From: Streptosporangiaceae bacterium
GTDB taxonomy: Bacteria > Actinomycetota > Actinomycetes > Streptosporangiales > Streptosporangiaceae
Reading direction: 5' to 3'
NCBI GenBank assembly: GCA_019239975.1
Contig: JAFAZE010000045.1
Coordinates: forward strand, 1 to 58,023
DNA length: 58,023 nt
Part shown: positions 1-7,897 of the stretch, piece after piece
Numbering within the stretch: position 1 is the stretch's first letter
How the letters are laid out: every line of letters begins with the position of its first letter
The notes under the pieces: generated by a model
Told to the model about the DNA's origin: nothing
Database searches by the model: none
The model's input: the letters and a program-made list of their open reading frames with translations, nothing else
Translations under genes and position numbers: made by a program

Positions 1-1
1 G

Positions 2-1618
2 GCGGCTGGGGTGTCGCGGGCGACGGTGATGGCCGGGGTGCAGGAGCTGGCGGCGGGGGCGGAGCCGGTGCCGGGGCGGTCACGGCGGCCGGGGGGCGGC
101 CGGCGGCGGCTGGAGGATAAGGACCCGGGGTTAGCGGCGGCGCTGGAGGAGCTGCTGGAGGCCAGCACGCGGGGGGATCCGTGCTCGCCGCTGCGGTGGA
201 CGACGCTGTCGCTGCGGGAGATCACTGGTGAGCTGGCCCGGCGGGGGCACCGGTGCGGGAAGGACGCGGTGCGGCGGATGCTGGCCGCCGCCGGGTACAG
301 CCTGCGCGGCAACTCGCGCACCCTCGAGGGCAGCCAGCACCCGGACCGGGATGCGCAGTTCCGGTACATCAGCGAGCGGGCGAAGGTGTTCCTGGCCGCC
401 GGGGACCCAGTGATCAGCGTGGATGCCAAGAAAAAGGAGCAGGTCGGCCCGTATGCCCGGGCCGGGCGCACCTGGCGGCCTGCCGCGAACCCGGTGCGGG
501 TGCGCGACCATGACTTCCCCGATGAGCAGCTGGGGAAGGTGACCCCGTACGGGATCTACGACGTGGCCGCGAACACCGGGTTCGTGAACGTGGGCACCGG
601 TCATGACACCGCCGCGTTCGCGGTGGAGTCGGTCCGCCGCTGGTGGCACACCCTCGGCCAGGCCGCCTACCGGGGCCGGCGGCGGCTGCTGATCACCTGC
701 GATGCGGGCGGCTCCAATGACTACCGGTCCCGGGTGTGGAAGGCGGAACTGGCGGCCCTGGCCGCCGAAACCGGGCTGCAGATCACGGTCTGCCACTTCC
801 CTCCCGGCACCTCCAAGTGGAACAAGATCGAGCACCGGCTGTTCTGCCAGATCACCCGGAACTGGCGCGGCCGGCCCCTGGTGTCCCACGAGGTCATCAT
901 CCACACCATCGCCGCGGTCACCACCGCCACCGGGCTGCGGGTGGCCGCCATGCTCGATCACAGCAGATACCCCCAGAAGGTCAAGATCAGCGATCAGCGG
1001 ATGAAAGACCTGGAGCACCGCGCCCTGGGCCGGCACGCCTTCCACGGCGAGTGGAACTACACCATCCGCCCCGCCCCCGCCGGGCCGCAGGAGACGCTGC
1101 CCGGCAGCCCGGACCTGGCCGCCCTGGCCGCCCTGGCCGGCGTGCCCGACTTCCCCGCCTTGCTGGCCGCCGTGGCCGTGCCCTGGCAGGCCGCCCGCGA
1201 GCAGCGCCTCTACCTCGCCCGCGGCCGCGAACGCCGCACGAACACCAGCACCGGCCCCTGGCGGCTGCCCTTCGCCGCTATCGTGGCCGCCGCCGCCTGC
1301 CACCACCGCCTCGGCATGCCCTACCGGCTGCTGGCCGAGCTGCTCAACGCCCACGAATCCACCATCAGCCTGCCCGTCCGCCGCCTCACCCCCCTGCTCG
1401 CCCCCCACGGCCTCACCCCCGCGCCCGCCGCCACCCGCATCTCCACCCTCGATCAGCTGCGCGCGCACGCAACCGCCCACCACATCACCCTCACCGGCAT
1501 ACCCGCCGGTAAGCCATGCACCGACACGTACAGCCCAACACTCGAAACAACCGCCAAGTTAAAAACAGACGCGCCCCTGCGGCACCCTCGTTTCCGGGAT
1601 CATGAGATGTGGTGCTGA
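2..1618 (+). CDS. ISAzo13-family transposase (5' end outside window)
   Basis: DDE-type transposase of the ISAzo13 class, catalysing cut-and-paste transposition of its element. The frame is open from base 2 and the first visible residues (AAGVSRATV) look like the interior of the N-terminal helix-turn-helix, so the true start lies upstream; GTG at 11 is probably internal. The central region carries family signatures: ISVDAKKKEQVG, then LLITCDAGGSN, then FPPGTSKWNKIEHRLF, which supply the acidic residues of the DDE core. A C-terminal HTH-like region follows (about residues 400-490). The last 35 residues are less GC-rich and may run over the right end of the element into flanking DNA, so the stop may lie outside the original IS gene. 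No target duplication can be seen because the left end is missing. Confidence 0.88.
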   Translation, partial: AAGVSRATVMAGVQELAAGAEPVPGRSRRPGGGRRRLEDKDPGLAAALEELLEASTRGDPCSPLRWTTLSLREITGELARRGHRCGKDAVRRMLAAAGYSLRGNSRTLEGSQHPDRDAQFRYISERAKVFLAAGDPVISVDAKKKEQVGPYARAGRTWRPAANPVRVRDHDFPDEQLGKVTPYGIYDVAANTGFVNVGTGHDTAAFAVESVRRWWHTLGQAAYRGRRRLLITCDAGGSNDYRSRVWKAELAALAAETGLQITVCHFPPGTSKWNKIEHRLFCQITRNWRGRPLVSHEVIIHTIAAVTTATGLRVAAMLDHSRYPQKVKISDQRMKDLEHRALGRHAFHGEWNYTIRPAPAGPQETLPGSPDLAALAALAGVPDFPALLAAVAVPWQAAREQRLYLARGRERRTNTSTGPWRLPFAAIVAAAACHHRLGMPYRLLAELLNAHESTISLPVRRLTPLLAPHGLTPAPAATRISTLDQLRAHATAHHITLTGIPAGKPCTDTYSPTLETTAKLKTDAPLRHPRFRDHEMWC

Positions 1619-1695
1619 TGTGACGGAGGGGACTGGCACGAGCTGCTTCGGGCGGGGCAGGCGTTGCCCGAGCGTCCGCTTGGAGTAGCGGGGTC

Positions 1696-2523
1696 TCAGG
1701 CCTTGCGCGCGACTCCACAGAAATGCGTCACGTCCACGATCTCCTCGACCTCCATGACGTCGGGCCGCCAGCGCGAGCAGGTGACCACGCCCGGGTCCAC
1801 CAGGTCCAGGCCGTCGAAGAACCGCACCAGTTCCGCACGGGTCCGCAGCGTCATCGGCGCGGAGCCCTGCTCGTTCCAGAACTTCACCGCCGCGGTCATC
1901 GGCCCGGCGTCCACTTCGGTGGTCGGATGGGAGATCACCAGGTAGCTTCCCGGCGCGACCGCGTCCACGAGCCGGCGGATGACCGCCTGGGCCTCCCCGG
2001 CGTCGAGGATGAAGTTCACGATGCCCAGCATCATGATCGCGACCGGCCGCGCGAAGTCGAGCGTCCTGCCGGCTTCCTGAACGATCCTGCCCGGGTCGCG
2101 CACGTCGGCGTCGATGTAGTCGCAGACGCCCTCGGTCGTGCTGGTCAGCAGCGCCCGGGCGTGCACCAGGACGAGAGGGTCGTTGTCGACGTAGACGATC
2201 CGCGATTCCGGCGCCACGCGCTGGGCGACCTCGTGGGTGTTGTCGACCGTCGGCAGGCCGGTGCCGATATCCAGGAACTGCCGGATACCCTGCTCACCCG
2301 CCAGGTAACGGACGGCGCGGGCGAGAAAGTAACGGTCGGCGCGGGCGGACCGGACCAGCTCCGGGACGAATCCGAGGATCTGGTCGCCGACCTCCTTGTC
2401 GACCGGAAAATGATCTTTGCCGCCGAGCCAGTAGTTCCAGATCCGGGCCGAGTGGGACACGGTCGTGTCGATGTCTTTCGACCACCGCGGGCCGACGGCC
2501 GGCGGTTGCGAACCCGGGCTCAT
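1696..2523 (-). CDS. SAM-dependent methyltransferase, DUF574/PF04672 type
   Basis: 275 aa. Family of actinobacterial S-adenosylmethionine-dependent methyltransferases with unknown substrate. The family signature HSARIWNYWLGGKDHFPVD is at about residues 23-41. The SAM-binding motif I FLDIGTGLP is at 83-91 and the acidic motif YVDNDP at 111-116. The start is fixed by context: ATG at 2523 overlaps the stop of the upstream XRE gene as ATGA, so the two are translationally coupled. Proteins of this family are very often encoded next to DUF5753 XRE regulators, as here. Which molecule is methylated cannot be told from sequence. Confidence 0.92.
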   Translation of the reverse strand: MSPGSQPPAVGPRWSKDIDTTVSHSARIWNYWLGGKDHFPVDKEVGDQILGFVPELVRSARADRYFLARAVRYLAGEQGIRQFLDIGTGLPTVDNTHEVAQRVAPESRIVYVDNDPLVLVHARALLTSTTEGVCDYIDADVRDPGRIVQEAGRTLDFARPVAIMMLGIVNFILDAGEAQAVIRRLVDAVAPGSYLVISHPTTEVDAGPMTAAVKFWNEQGSAPMTLRTRAELVRFFDGLDLVDPGVVTCSRWRPDVMEVEEIVDVTHFCGVARKA

Positions 2524-3422
2524 GGCAGGGGCCCGCTGAGCATGCCGTGCAGGCGCGCGGCGGTCTCCGCGGGCTGCTCCGCCTCCGCGGCCAGCCGGTT
2601 CAGCACGTCGGCGTAGAACGCGGTATCGGCCGGCTTGGTCAGGTAGACGGCGCTCGCGAGCTGCTCCAGGTACACCACGTCGGGCAGTTCCGCCTCGCGG
2701 AAGCGCAGCGTGGAGATACTGCCGCCCGCCGCGGCGTGCCCGCCGACGCTCAGCGGCAGCACCTGGAGCTTGACGTTGGGCAGCCGGGCAGCCTCGGCGA
2801 GGTGCCTGATCTGCGCGTTCATCGTGGCCGAACCACCGGCCGGGCGGCGCAGCACGGCTTCGTCGAGCACCGCCCACAGGCGCAGCGGATCGTCCCGGCG
2901 CAGGGCCAGCTGGCGGCACATCCGCAGGGCGACCCGGCGCTCGATCTCCCCGTCCGGCGCGGCCGGGTAGCAGATCCGCGTGACGGCACGGGCGTAGTCC
3001 TCGGTCTGCAGCAGGCCGGGGACGAACTGCGGCTCGTAGGCACGGACGAGCGTGGCGGCCTGCTCCATCCCGAGGAACGGCTCGAGCCAGGACGGTACGA
3101 CCTCGCGGTACTCACTCCACCAGCCGGAAGCGTTGGCGTGCCTGGCCAGCTCGAGCAGCGTCGCACGCTCACCCTCCTCGCCGACGCTGTAGAGGGTCAG
3201 CAGATCGGCGACGTCGCGGTACTTGAACCCGGTCCTGCCCAGCTCCAGGCGGCTGAGCTTCGATTCGGACGCCCGGATGGCACGGCCGGCGTCCTCGCGC
3301 GAGACGCCCGCGGCCTCGCGCAGCCGCCGGAGCCGCGCTCCCAGCACCATGCGCGGCACCGTCGGTCCCGGGTAGCTGGAGGTGGTGTTCCGCTCCCTGT
3401 AGGCGCCGGCCCGTGTTCTCAT
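2520..3422 (-). CDS. XRE-family regulator with DUF5753 domain
   Basis: 300 aa from ATG 3422. That start has a GGGAG ribosome binding site five bases upstream and is preferred over the GTG two codons earlier (3428). An N-terminal Cro/CI helix-turn-helix (about residues 25-80, LGARLRRLREAAGVSREDAGRA) is followed by the DUF5753 domain, whose signature includes EPQFVPGLLQTEDYARA. In Streptomyces, proteins of this architecture (for example BldB partners and WhiJ-like regulators) control development or secondary metabolism, usually with a small partner gene. The partner here is the overlapping methyltransferase rather than a DUF397 protein. The DNA target is not known. Confidence 0.92.
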   Translation of the reverse strand: MRTRAGAYRERNTTSSYPGPTVPRMVLGARLRRLREAAGVSREDAGRAIRASESKLSRLELGRTGFKYRDVADLLTLYSVGEEGERATLLELARHANASGWWSEYREVVPSWLEPFLGMEQAATLVRAYEPQFVPGLLQTEDYARAVTRICYPAAPDGEIERRVALRMCRQLALRRDDPLRLWAVLDEAVLRRPAGGSATMNAQIRHLAEAARLPNVKLQVLPLSVGGHAAAGGSISTLRFREAELPDVVYLEQLASAVYLTKPADTAFYADVLNRLAAEAEQPAETAARLHGMLSGPLP

Positions 3423-3530
3423 GATCACTCCCGGTGCGCGTTCGTCAACAACATGCCGCGAGCAATCGTCTCATACCGGTTACACGTTCAGCACCTGGAG
3501 CGGTACACCGTCCCGGGACCTCCGGCGCCG

Positions 3531-4190
3531 CTAGTACCGCGGAGTCGGCGGGATCGGGCGCCCCGCCCGGACGGCTTCGACCACCGCGGCGGCGTCGGCG
3601 GCACGGTATTCCTCGCCGTAGACCGCGCCCGGACGGCGCGGGGCCTCCATCACCGCGCAGTCGGCGGTGCCGCCGAGGTCGACGGGCGCGAAACCGGCGT
3701 CCTCGATCAGCCCGGCCACAACCTCCTTGGCCCCGGCGTCGTCTCCGCACAGCCACTGAACGACGCGTTCGGCGCCCTGCCTGCCGCCGACCTGGGCCTG
3801 GAATGCCGAGGTCAGCGTGTTGAAGGACTTCGTGTAGCGCGCCCCCGGCATGCGCCCGGCGTTGAACTGCGCAGCGGTCTGCCCGGGCGCCGGCAGCGGC
3901 GGCCCGCCGAACTGGTTCGTCGTGTCGATCACGATCTTCCCCGCCAGCGACCCGGCCTGCCGCAGCGCCTCCGGCAGCGTGCCCCACGGCACCGAGACCA
4001 CCACGACCTCGCCGAACTCCGCGGCCTGCGCCGGCGTGCCAACCGTGGATTTCGGCCCGATTTCGGCCGCGAGCTGCTCCAGCGCCTCCGGGCGCCGGCT
4101 GAACGACAGCTTGAGTTCGTGGCCGGCGCCGCTCAGCTGGCGTGCGATCCCGCCACCTATCCGGCCTGCGCCGATGATCCCCACCCGCAC
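3531..4190 (-). CDS. NADPH/F420-dependent oxidoreductase-like protein
   Basis: 219 aa. Rossmann-fold protein of the coenzyme F420-dependent NADP oxidoreductase / YrpG-like group (PF03807). The dinucleotide-binding motif GAGRIG is at residues 7-12 and SFSRRPEAL, an arginine pair expected to bind the NADP phosphate, ends the second strand. The start was chosen as GTG 4190 because GGAGG (4199-4203 on the complement) sits eight bases upstream; longer in-frame starts lie inside or beyond the promoter. It is divergent from the MarR-PDZ gene, and its promoter overlaps a palindrome (see 4216-4249). Whether it uses F420 or only NADP(H) is undecided; the fold assignment is firm, the substrate is not. 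Confidence 0.85.
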   Translation of the reverse strand: MRVGIIGAGRIGGGIARQLSGAGHELKLSFSRRPEALEQLAAEIGPKSTVGTPAQAAEFGEVVVVSVPWGTLPEALRQAGSLAGKIVIDTTNQFGGPPLPAPGQTAAQFNAGRMPGARYTKSFNTLTSAFQAQVGGRQGAERVVQWLCGDDAGAKEVVAGLIEDAGFAPVDLGGTADCAVMEAPRRPGAVYGEEYRAADAAAVVEAVRAGRPIPPTPRY

Positions 4191-4215
4191 GGCTTCCACC
4201 TCCAGATGGATTGAG

Positions 4216-4249
4216 CGCAAAGTATTTGACGCTTTGCGGAACTGTGTCA
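4216..4249 (-). promoter_or_regulatory. promoter with overlapping palindromic operator
   Basis: On the minus strand a TTGACA -35 (4244-4249), a 17-bp spacer and an AATACT -10 (4221-4226) drive the oxidoreductase gene. A perfect 7-bp inverted repeat, CGCAAAG (4216-4222) and CTTTGCG (4232-4238) with a 9-bp spacer, covers the -10. The neighbouring divergent MarR-PDZ protein is the obvious candidate to bind it, but this is inferred from position only. Confidence 0.65.
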
Positions 4250-4516
4250 ATTCTGCGCCCGCGGCGCCCCGGCGACCGGCGGGACAGCAGGGAGGACTGC
4301 GAGCGAGGGGAGGGCGGAGACGGCGGGGAGGGCGGCGCGGGCCGGTAACGGCGGAGGCAGGACGGCCGGTATTGACCCTGGACAAGCCGGGTGCGCTTGT
4401 AACGCCTGAGGCATGACAGCCGGTAAGCACTGTTGAGGCGCGGCGGGCGGCGGGAACGGCGGAGTCGGGACGGCCGGCGCGGCGGGTACGTGGATACGGT
4501 CGCTGGCTGGAGGGGG

Positions 4517-5344
4517 ATGGTGGAGGAGCGGGGGGAGCGAGCTCAGGGCGAGGCGCGGGGCGGCGAGACCGACCGGGTCGACGACGTGCTCGCGTCGTGG
4601 TCGGCCGGGCAGCCGGACCTCACAACCACGCCGCTCGCGATCATCATGCGCATCAACCGCCTTTCCGCGCACTTCCTGGCCGAAATGGACGCCGGGCTGG
4701 CCCAGTTCGGGCTGACCTATCCCGCATTCGAGCTGCTCGCCACGCTGCGCCGTTCCGGCAGCCCCTACCGGCTGCCCCAGCGCCGGATCGCCGACACCCT
4801 GGGCCTGACTCCGGGCACGGTGAGCCTGCGTGTGAAGCACATGGTCAGCCAGGGCCTGGTCATGGTCCAGCCCGACCCGGCCGACAAGCGGGTCACGTTC
4901 GTCGGCCTGACCGACAGGGGGGTGCGCGCCTTCGACGCGGCCGCCCCGGCTCACCTCGCCGGTGAGGAGGATCTCGTACGGGCGCTCTCCGCCGAGGAGC
5001 AGGCCGTGCTCGCGCCGCTGCTGCGCACGCTGCTGCTGAGCTTCGAGGGCTCCCCCACCAGCCTGACGCCCGCGCTCGCGGCCGGGCTCCGCGTGGCGAC
5101 GCGCTCGGCTCCGGGTCCGGCGGGCAGCGGCCCCGCCGGGGTCACCGTCACGGCCGTGACCGGGGGCAGCCTCGCCGCCCGCGCCGGGATTCGGCGCGGC
5201 GACGTGATCACGGCCGTCGCCGGGCGGCCGGTCAGGTCCCCGGCCACGCTCAGCAACGCGATCAGCCTGGCCGGCCGCGGCCAGGTGACGGTTGACGTAT
5301 ACCGCGAAGGCGTCCCGCGCCAGGTCACCTGGACCGTGCGGTGA
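4517..5344 (+). CDS. MarR-family regulator fused to a C-terminal PDZ domain
   Basis: 275 aa from ATG 4517 (GTG 4520 is equally possible; GGAGGGGG at 4509-4516 serves either). The MarR winged helix lies at about residues 40-170, with the recognition helix around 87-108 (RRIADTLGLTPGTVSLRVKHM) and the wing at QPDPADKRVTFVGLT. After a short Pro/Ala linker, residues about 207-274 form a PDZ domain: GVTVTAVTGGSLAARAG, then GDVITAVAGRPV, then a final strand pair. The PDZ carboxylate-binding segment suggests that a peptide or protein C-terminus could modulate DNA binding, but that is inference. The gene is divergent from the oxidoreductase at 3531-4190 with an operator-like palindrome between them. 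Ordinary MarR proteins are about 140-170 aa, so the extra domain is clear. Confidence 0.88.
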   Translation: MVEERGERAQGEARGGETDRVDDVLASWSAGQPDLTTTPLAIIMRINRLSAHFLAEMDAGLAQFGLTYPAFELLATLRRSGSPYRLPQRRIADTLGLTPGTVSLRVKHMVSQGLVMVQPDPADKRVTFVGLTDRGVRAFDAAAPAHLAGEEDLVRALSAEEQAVLAPLLRTLLLSFEGSPTSLTPALAAGLRVATRSAPGPAGSGPAGVTVTAVTGGSLAARAGIRRGDVITAVAGRPVRSPATLSNAISLAGRGQVTVDVYREGVPRQVTWTVR

Positions 5345-5445
5345 CCGCCTGCGCGGTCACGCGCTGGGTATGGCGGCGGCCGGCCGCCGCGGTGCGGGCT
5401 GTTAGCGTAAGGGCGCAGCACCGACGATCTTCGGGAGTTCAGGTC

Positions 5446-5655
5446 ATGAAGCTGAGCGCACGCAACCAGATCCCGGCCCGGATCACGACCATCAACACCG
5501 GGGAGGCGATCGCCAACGTCGAGCTCGAGGCGAGCGGCGTGCGGCTGGTCGCGTCGATTACCGTCGAGGCCGTCCGCGAGCTCGGCCTGGCCGAGGGCAG
5601 CGAGGTGGTGGCCGTCATCAAGGCGTCAGACGTGATCGTGGCCGTGGGCGACTGA
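5446..5655 (+). CDS. Mop/TOBE-domain molybdate-binding-like protein
   Basis: 69 aa, a single molbindin (TOBE) domain: MKLSARNQIPARITTI, then VELEASGVRLVASIT, then SEVVAVIKASDVIVAV. Such proteins assemble into hexamers that bind molybdate or related oxyanions in the cytoplasm. The ATG at 5446 follows a GGGAG site and begins exactly where the family begins. It is 101 bp downstream of the MarR-PDZ gene and convergent with the Mn exporter gene. No molybdate transporter is in the window, so its cellular role is open. Confidence 0.85.
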   Translation: MKLSARNQIPARITTINTGEAIANVELEASGVRLVASITVEAVRELGLAEGSEVVAVIKASDVIVAVGD

Positions 5656-5688
5656 CGGCGGACCGCCGCTAGCCGAGGGCGGCCGCCG

Positions 5689-6270
5689 CTAGCTGAGGGC
5701 GGCCGCCGCGCTGGTGCCCGCGAGCACGAGCATGGCGAGCGCCGCACAGCGCGTCAGCCAGGTGAGCGGGATCAGCTTCAGCAGGCTCCTGCCGCCGACG
5801 ATCGCCGCGCCGGCGGCCGCCCACAGCCCGAGGGCGGCGCCGATCCCGACCGCCAGCGGGTCGTGGTACCTGGCGGCCAGGCTCGCGGTGAGGATCTGGG
5901 TGAGGTCGCCGAACTCGGCGGTGAAGACGACCGCGAAGGCCACGAACGCGACCGTCAGGGACCGCCGCCTGGTCTCCTCGCCGGCCTCATCCGCGCTCCC
6001 GTAGGCGTTCCGCTGGCGCCACAGCAGCACCGCGCCACCGAGGAACAAGGCGCCGGCCGCGAGCTGTACCGGACGGTGCGGCAGCAGCCCGAGCAGGCCC
6101 CCGGCGGTCACCGCGAGCGCCACCTGGACGGCGAACCCGCAGGCGGCGCCGATGAACACGGGGCCGGGCCGGTAACGGCTGCCCATCACCACGCACGCCA
6201 GCATGGTCTTGTCGGGCAGCTCGGCGAGCAAGATAACCAGGAAGGACGTCAGGAGGGCCGTCAGGCTCAC
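5689..6270 (-). CDS. TMEM165/GDT1-family (UPF0016) Mn2+ exporter
   Basis: 193 aa, six predicted membrane helices in two pseudo-repeats. The family metal-binding motif E-x-G/P-D-K/L-T occurs twice: ELPDKT at residues 17-22 and EFGDLT at 119-124, the first in helix 1 and the second in helix 4. Bacterial members (MneA-type) export manganese. The start is GTG 6270, preceded by GAGAGGGG; longer in-frame starts would translate through a riboswitch. A yybP-ykoY Mn riboswitch immediately upstream (6355-6448, same strand) independently supports manganese as the substrate and explains regulation. Confidence 0.92.
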   Translation of the reverse strand: MSLTALLTSFLVILLAELPDKTMLACVVMGSRYRPGPVFIGAACGFAVQVALAVTAGGLLGLLPHRPVQLAAGALFLGGAVLLWRQRNAYGSADEAGEETRRRSLTVAFVAFAVVFTAEFGDLTQILTASLAARYHDPLAVGIGAALGLWAAAGAAIVGGRSLLKLIPLTWLTRCAALAMLVLAGTSAAAALS

Positions 6271-6354
6271 CGGGAAGCCCCTCTCAGGTCGGGCCGCCCC
6301 GGCTGGCCACCGGGGAGAACCGGGACCTCCGGCGCGGCAACGGTCACCGCGGCC

Positions 6355-6448
6355 GAAGGTCTCACTCAGCCCGCCAGGGCCCCGGGCACCGGGCCCGGAA
6401 TCCCGGGCCGAGATTGTCGGCGTCCCGGCGATGGAGCTACTCCCCTTC
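6355..6448 (-). promoter_or_regulatory. yybP-ykoY manganese riboswitch
   Basis: Read on the minus strand, the 5' edge carries GGGGAGTAGC and the 3' edge CTGAGTGAGACCTT, the two most conserved segments of this class. GAAGG (6444-6448) pairs with CCTTC (6355-6359) to close the P1 stem, and GC-rich hairpins fill the interior. It ends 84 bases before the GTG of a GDT1/TMEM165 Mn exporter, the classical downstream gene. The structure was matched by eye, not by covariance model. Confidence 0.85.
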
Positions 6449-6457
6449 GCTGCCTCC

Positions 6458-6463
6458 ATTCTA
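6458..6463 (-). promoter_or_regulatory. -10 box for the riboswitch transcript
   Basis: TAGAAT on the minus strand, about ten bases before the riboswitch 5' edge, in the right place to start the leader at roughly 6450. The -35 is not convincing. Confidence 0.45.
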
Positions 6464-6512
6464 GGCCACAGCGGGGCGGCCGGCCAGGCCCGCTGGCCTG
6501 AACGGTGCCCGT

Positions 6513-6557
6513 TTGACTCAGCCGATGGTCCGCCGGTACATTACTCAAGTAATGAAC
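6513..6557 (+). promoter_or_regulatory. GntR/YtrA-type promoter-operator
   Basis: A TTGACT -35 (6513-6518) and a TACATT -10 (6537-6542) with an 18-bp spacer precede the GntR gene. A 22-bp dyad at 6536-6557, with arms GTACATTACT and AGTAATGAAC around CA (9 of 10 positions paired), covers the -10. YtrA-subfamily regulators typically autorepress through such a site. Confidence 0.72.
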
Positions 6558-6626
6558 CAATGAACGCAGGACGGGGGCCGGCCTCCCGGGCCACCCTCCC
6601 GGGGAGCCGCCCCGACGGAGGTGGCC

Positions 6627-7004
6627 GTGCTCGATGCGGGAACGCCGCTGTTCGCCCAGATCGCCGAGCGCCTGGCCGACGAGATCGCGGACGGGGCGCT
6701 CGCCGAGGGTGAGCGGGTGCCGTCGAGCAACGAGCTGGCCGCCTTCTACCGGATCAACCCCGCCACCGCGGCCAAGGGCATCGGCATCCTGACCGACGAC
6801 GGCCTCCTCGAGAAGCGCCGCGGCATCGGGATGTTCGTGGCACCCGGCGCACGGCAGCGGCTCCTCGGCGAGCGCCGCAGGCGGTTCGCCGAACGGTACA
6901 TCGAGCCGCTGGTGGCCGAGGCCACCCGGCTCGGCATCGGCACCGGCGAGCTCATCACGCTGATCCACGAGTCCAGCCACGCGCAGGGAGGTGTCACGAC
7001 ATGA
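6627..7004 (+). CDS. GntR-family regulator, YtrA subfamily
   Basis: 125 aa. An N-terminal GntR winged helix (about residues 8-75; LADEIADGALAEGERVPS, NPATAAKGIGILTDDGLLEKRRGIGMFV) is followed by only a short C-terminal helical tail, the size typical of YtrA-type GntR proteins that control adjacent ABC exporters. GTG 6627 was chosen because GGAGG (6617-6621) lies five bases upstream; GTG 6621 overlaps the Shine-Dalgarno itself. The stop overlaps the ATG of the ABC ATPase as ATGA. A 22-bp dyad upstream (6536-6557) is the likely autoregulatory operator. Confidence 0.92.
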   Translation: MLDAGTPLFAQIAERLADEIADGALAEGERVPSSNELAAFYRINPATAAKGIGILTDDGLLEKRRGIGMFVAPGARQRLLGERRRRFAERYIEPLVAEATRLGIGTGELITLIHESSHAQGGVTT

Positions 7005-7897
7005 CGCCGGTTGTCTCCACGACGGGCCTGACCCGTCGCTATCGCGGCCAGCTCGCCCTGGACCGCGTCAGTTTCGACGTCGAGGACGGCTCGATCACCG
7101 GGCTGCTGGGCAGCAACGGCGCGGGCAAGACCACGCTGCTGCGCATCATCGCCGGCCAGGAGTTTCCCTCGGCCGGCCAGGTTCGGGTCTTCGGCGCGAG
7201 CCCGGCCGAGAACGAGCAGGTGCTGCGGCGGATGGCGCTCGTCCGCGAGGACCAGACCTACCCCGACTTCCGGGTCCGCCACGCGGTGCGGGCGGCGTCG
7301 TGGTTCTACCCGAACTGGAGTGGCGAGCTGGCCGGGGCGTTGCTCGCGGACTTCGGCCTGCCACTGGGCCGGAGGATCAGCAAGCTCTCCCGGGGAATGC
7401 GGTCGGCGCTGGGCATCGTGATCGGCCTGGCGGCACGGGCGGAGCTGACGATGTTCGACGAACCCTACGCGGGCCTGGACGCGGTGGCCCGGCAGATGTT
7501 CTACGACCGGCTGCTCGCCGACTACGCCGAGCATCCCCGGACCGTGCTGCTGTCGACGCACCTGATCGACGAGGCCGCCGGGCTGCTGGAGCGCGTGGTA
7601 GTGATCGACCGGGGCCGGGTCGCGCTGGAGGCGGCGGCCGACGACCTTCGCGGCAGCGTGACCAGCGTGAGCGGTCCCGCCATGGCCGTGAAGGAGTTCA
7701 CCGCCGGACGCCCCGTCTGGGAGCGCCGCCAGCTCGCGTCGCAGGAGTCGGTGATGATGGTCGGCGTGCTGGACGACGCGGACCATGCACGGGCGCGGGC
7801 GCTGCACCTGAGCCTGGAACCGCTGACGCTGCAGCAGGTGGTGGTCCACGCCGCGGGCACCACCGCGGCCGGCCTGGAGGAAAGGACGAGCGTATGA
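7001..7897 (+). CDS. ABC transporter ATP-binding protein (YtrB-like)
   Basis: 298 aa. Walker A GSNGAGKT at residues 37-44, Q-loop Q85, signature LSRGM at 129-133 (degenerate from LSGGQ), Walker B LTMFDEP at 149-155 and the H-loop in LLSTHLIDEA. It would energise export with the membrane partner encoded next. Both ends overlap neighbours as ATGA (GntR upstream, permease downstream), so the three genes form one translationally coupled operon. The exported compound is not apparent; YtrA-type systems are commonly induced by cell-wall-active peptides. Confidence 0.93.
   Translation: MTPVVSTTGLTRRYRGQLALDRVSFDVEDGSITGLLGSNGAGKTTLLRIIAGQEFPSAGQVRVFGASPAENEQVLRRMALVREDQTYPDFRVRHAVRAASWFYPNWSGELAGALLADFGLPLGRRISKLSRGMRSALGIVIGLAARAELTMFDEPYAGLDAVARQMFYDRLLADYAEHPRTVLLSTHLIDEAAGLLERVVVIDRGRVALEAAADDLRGSVTSVSGPAMAVKEFTAGRPVWERRQLASQESVMMVGVLDDADHARARALHLSLEPLTLQQVVVHAAGTTAAGLEERTSV

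Noticed and set aside
131..1483. 450-codon open frame antisense to the transposase
   Set aside because: Gly/Arg/Pro-rich composition typical of the complement of GC-rich coding DNA; no domain, no ribosome binding site.
2524..2919. N-terminal extension of the DUF574 methyltransferase
   Set aside because: Overlaps the XRE gene in another frame; the ATGA overlap fixes the start at 2523.
6271..6459. 63-codon N-terminal extension of the Mn exporter
   Set aside because: It would translate across the riboswitch; GTG 6270 with a good ribosome binding site matches the family start.
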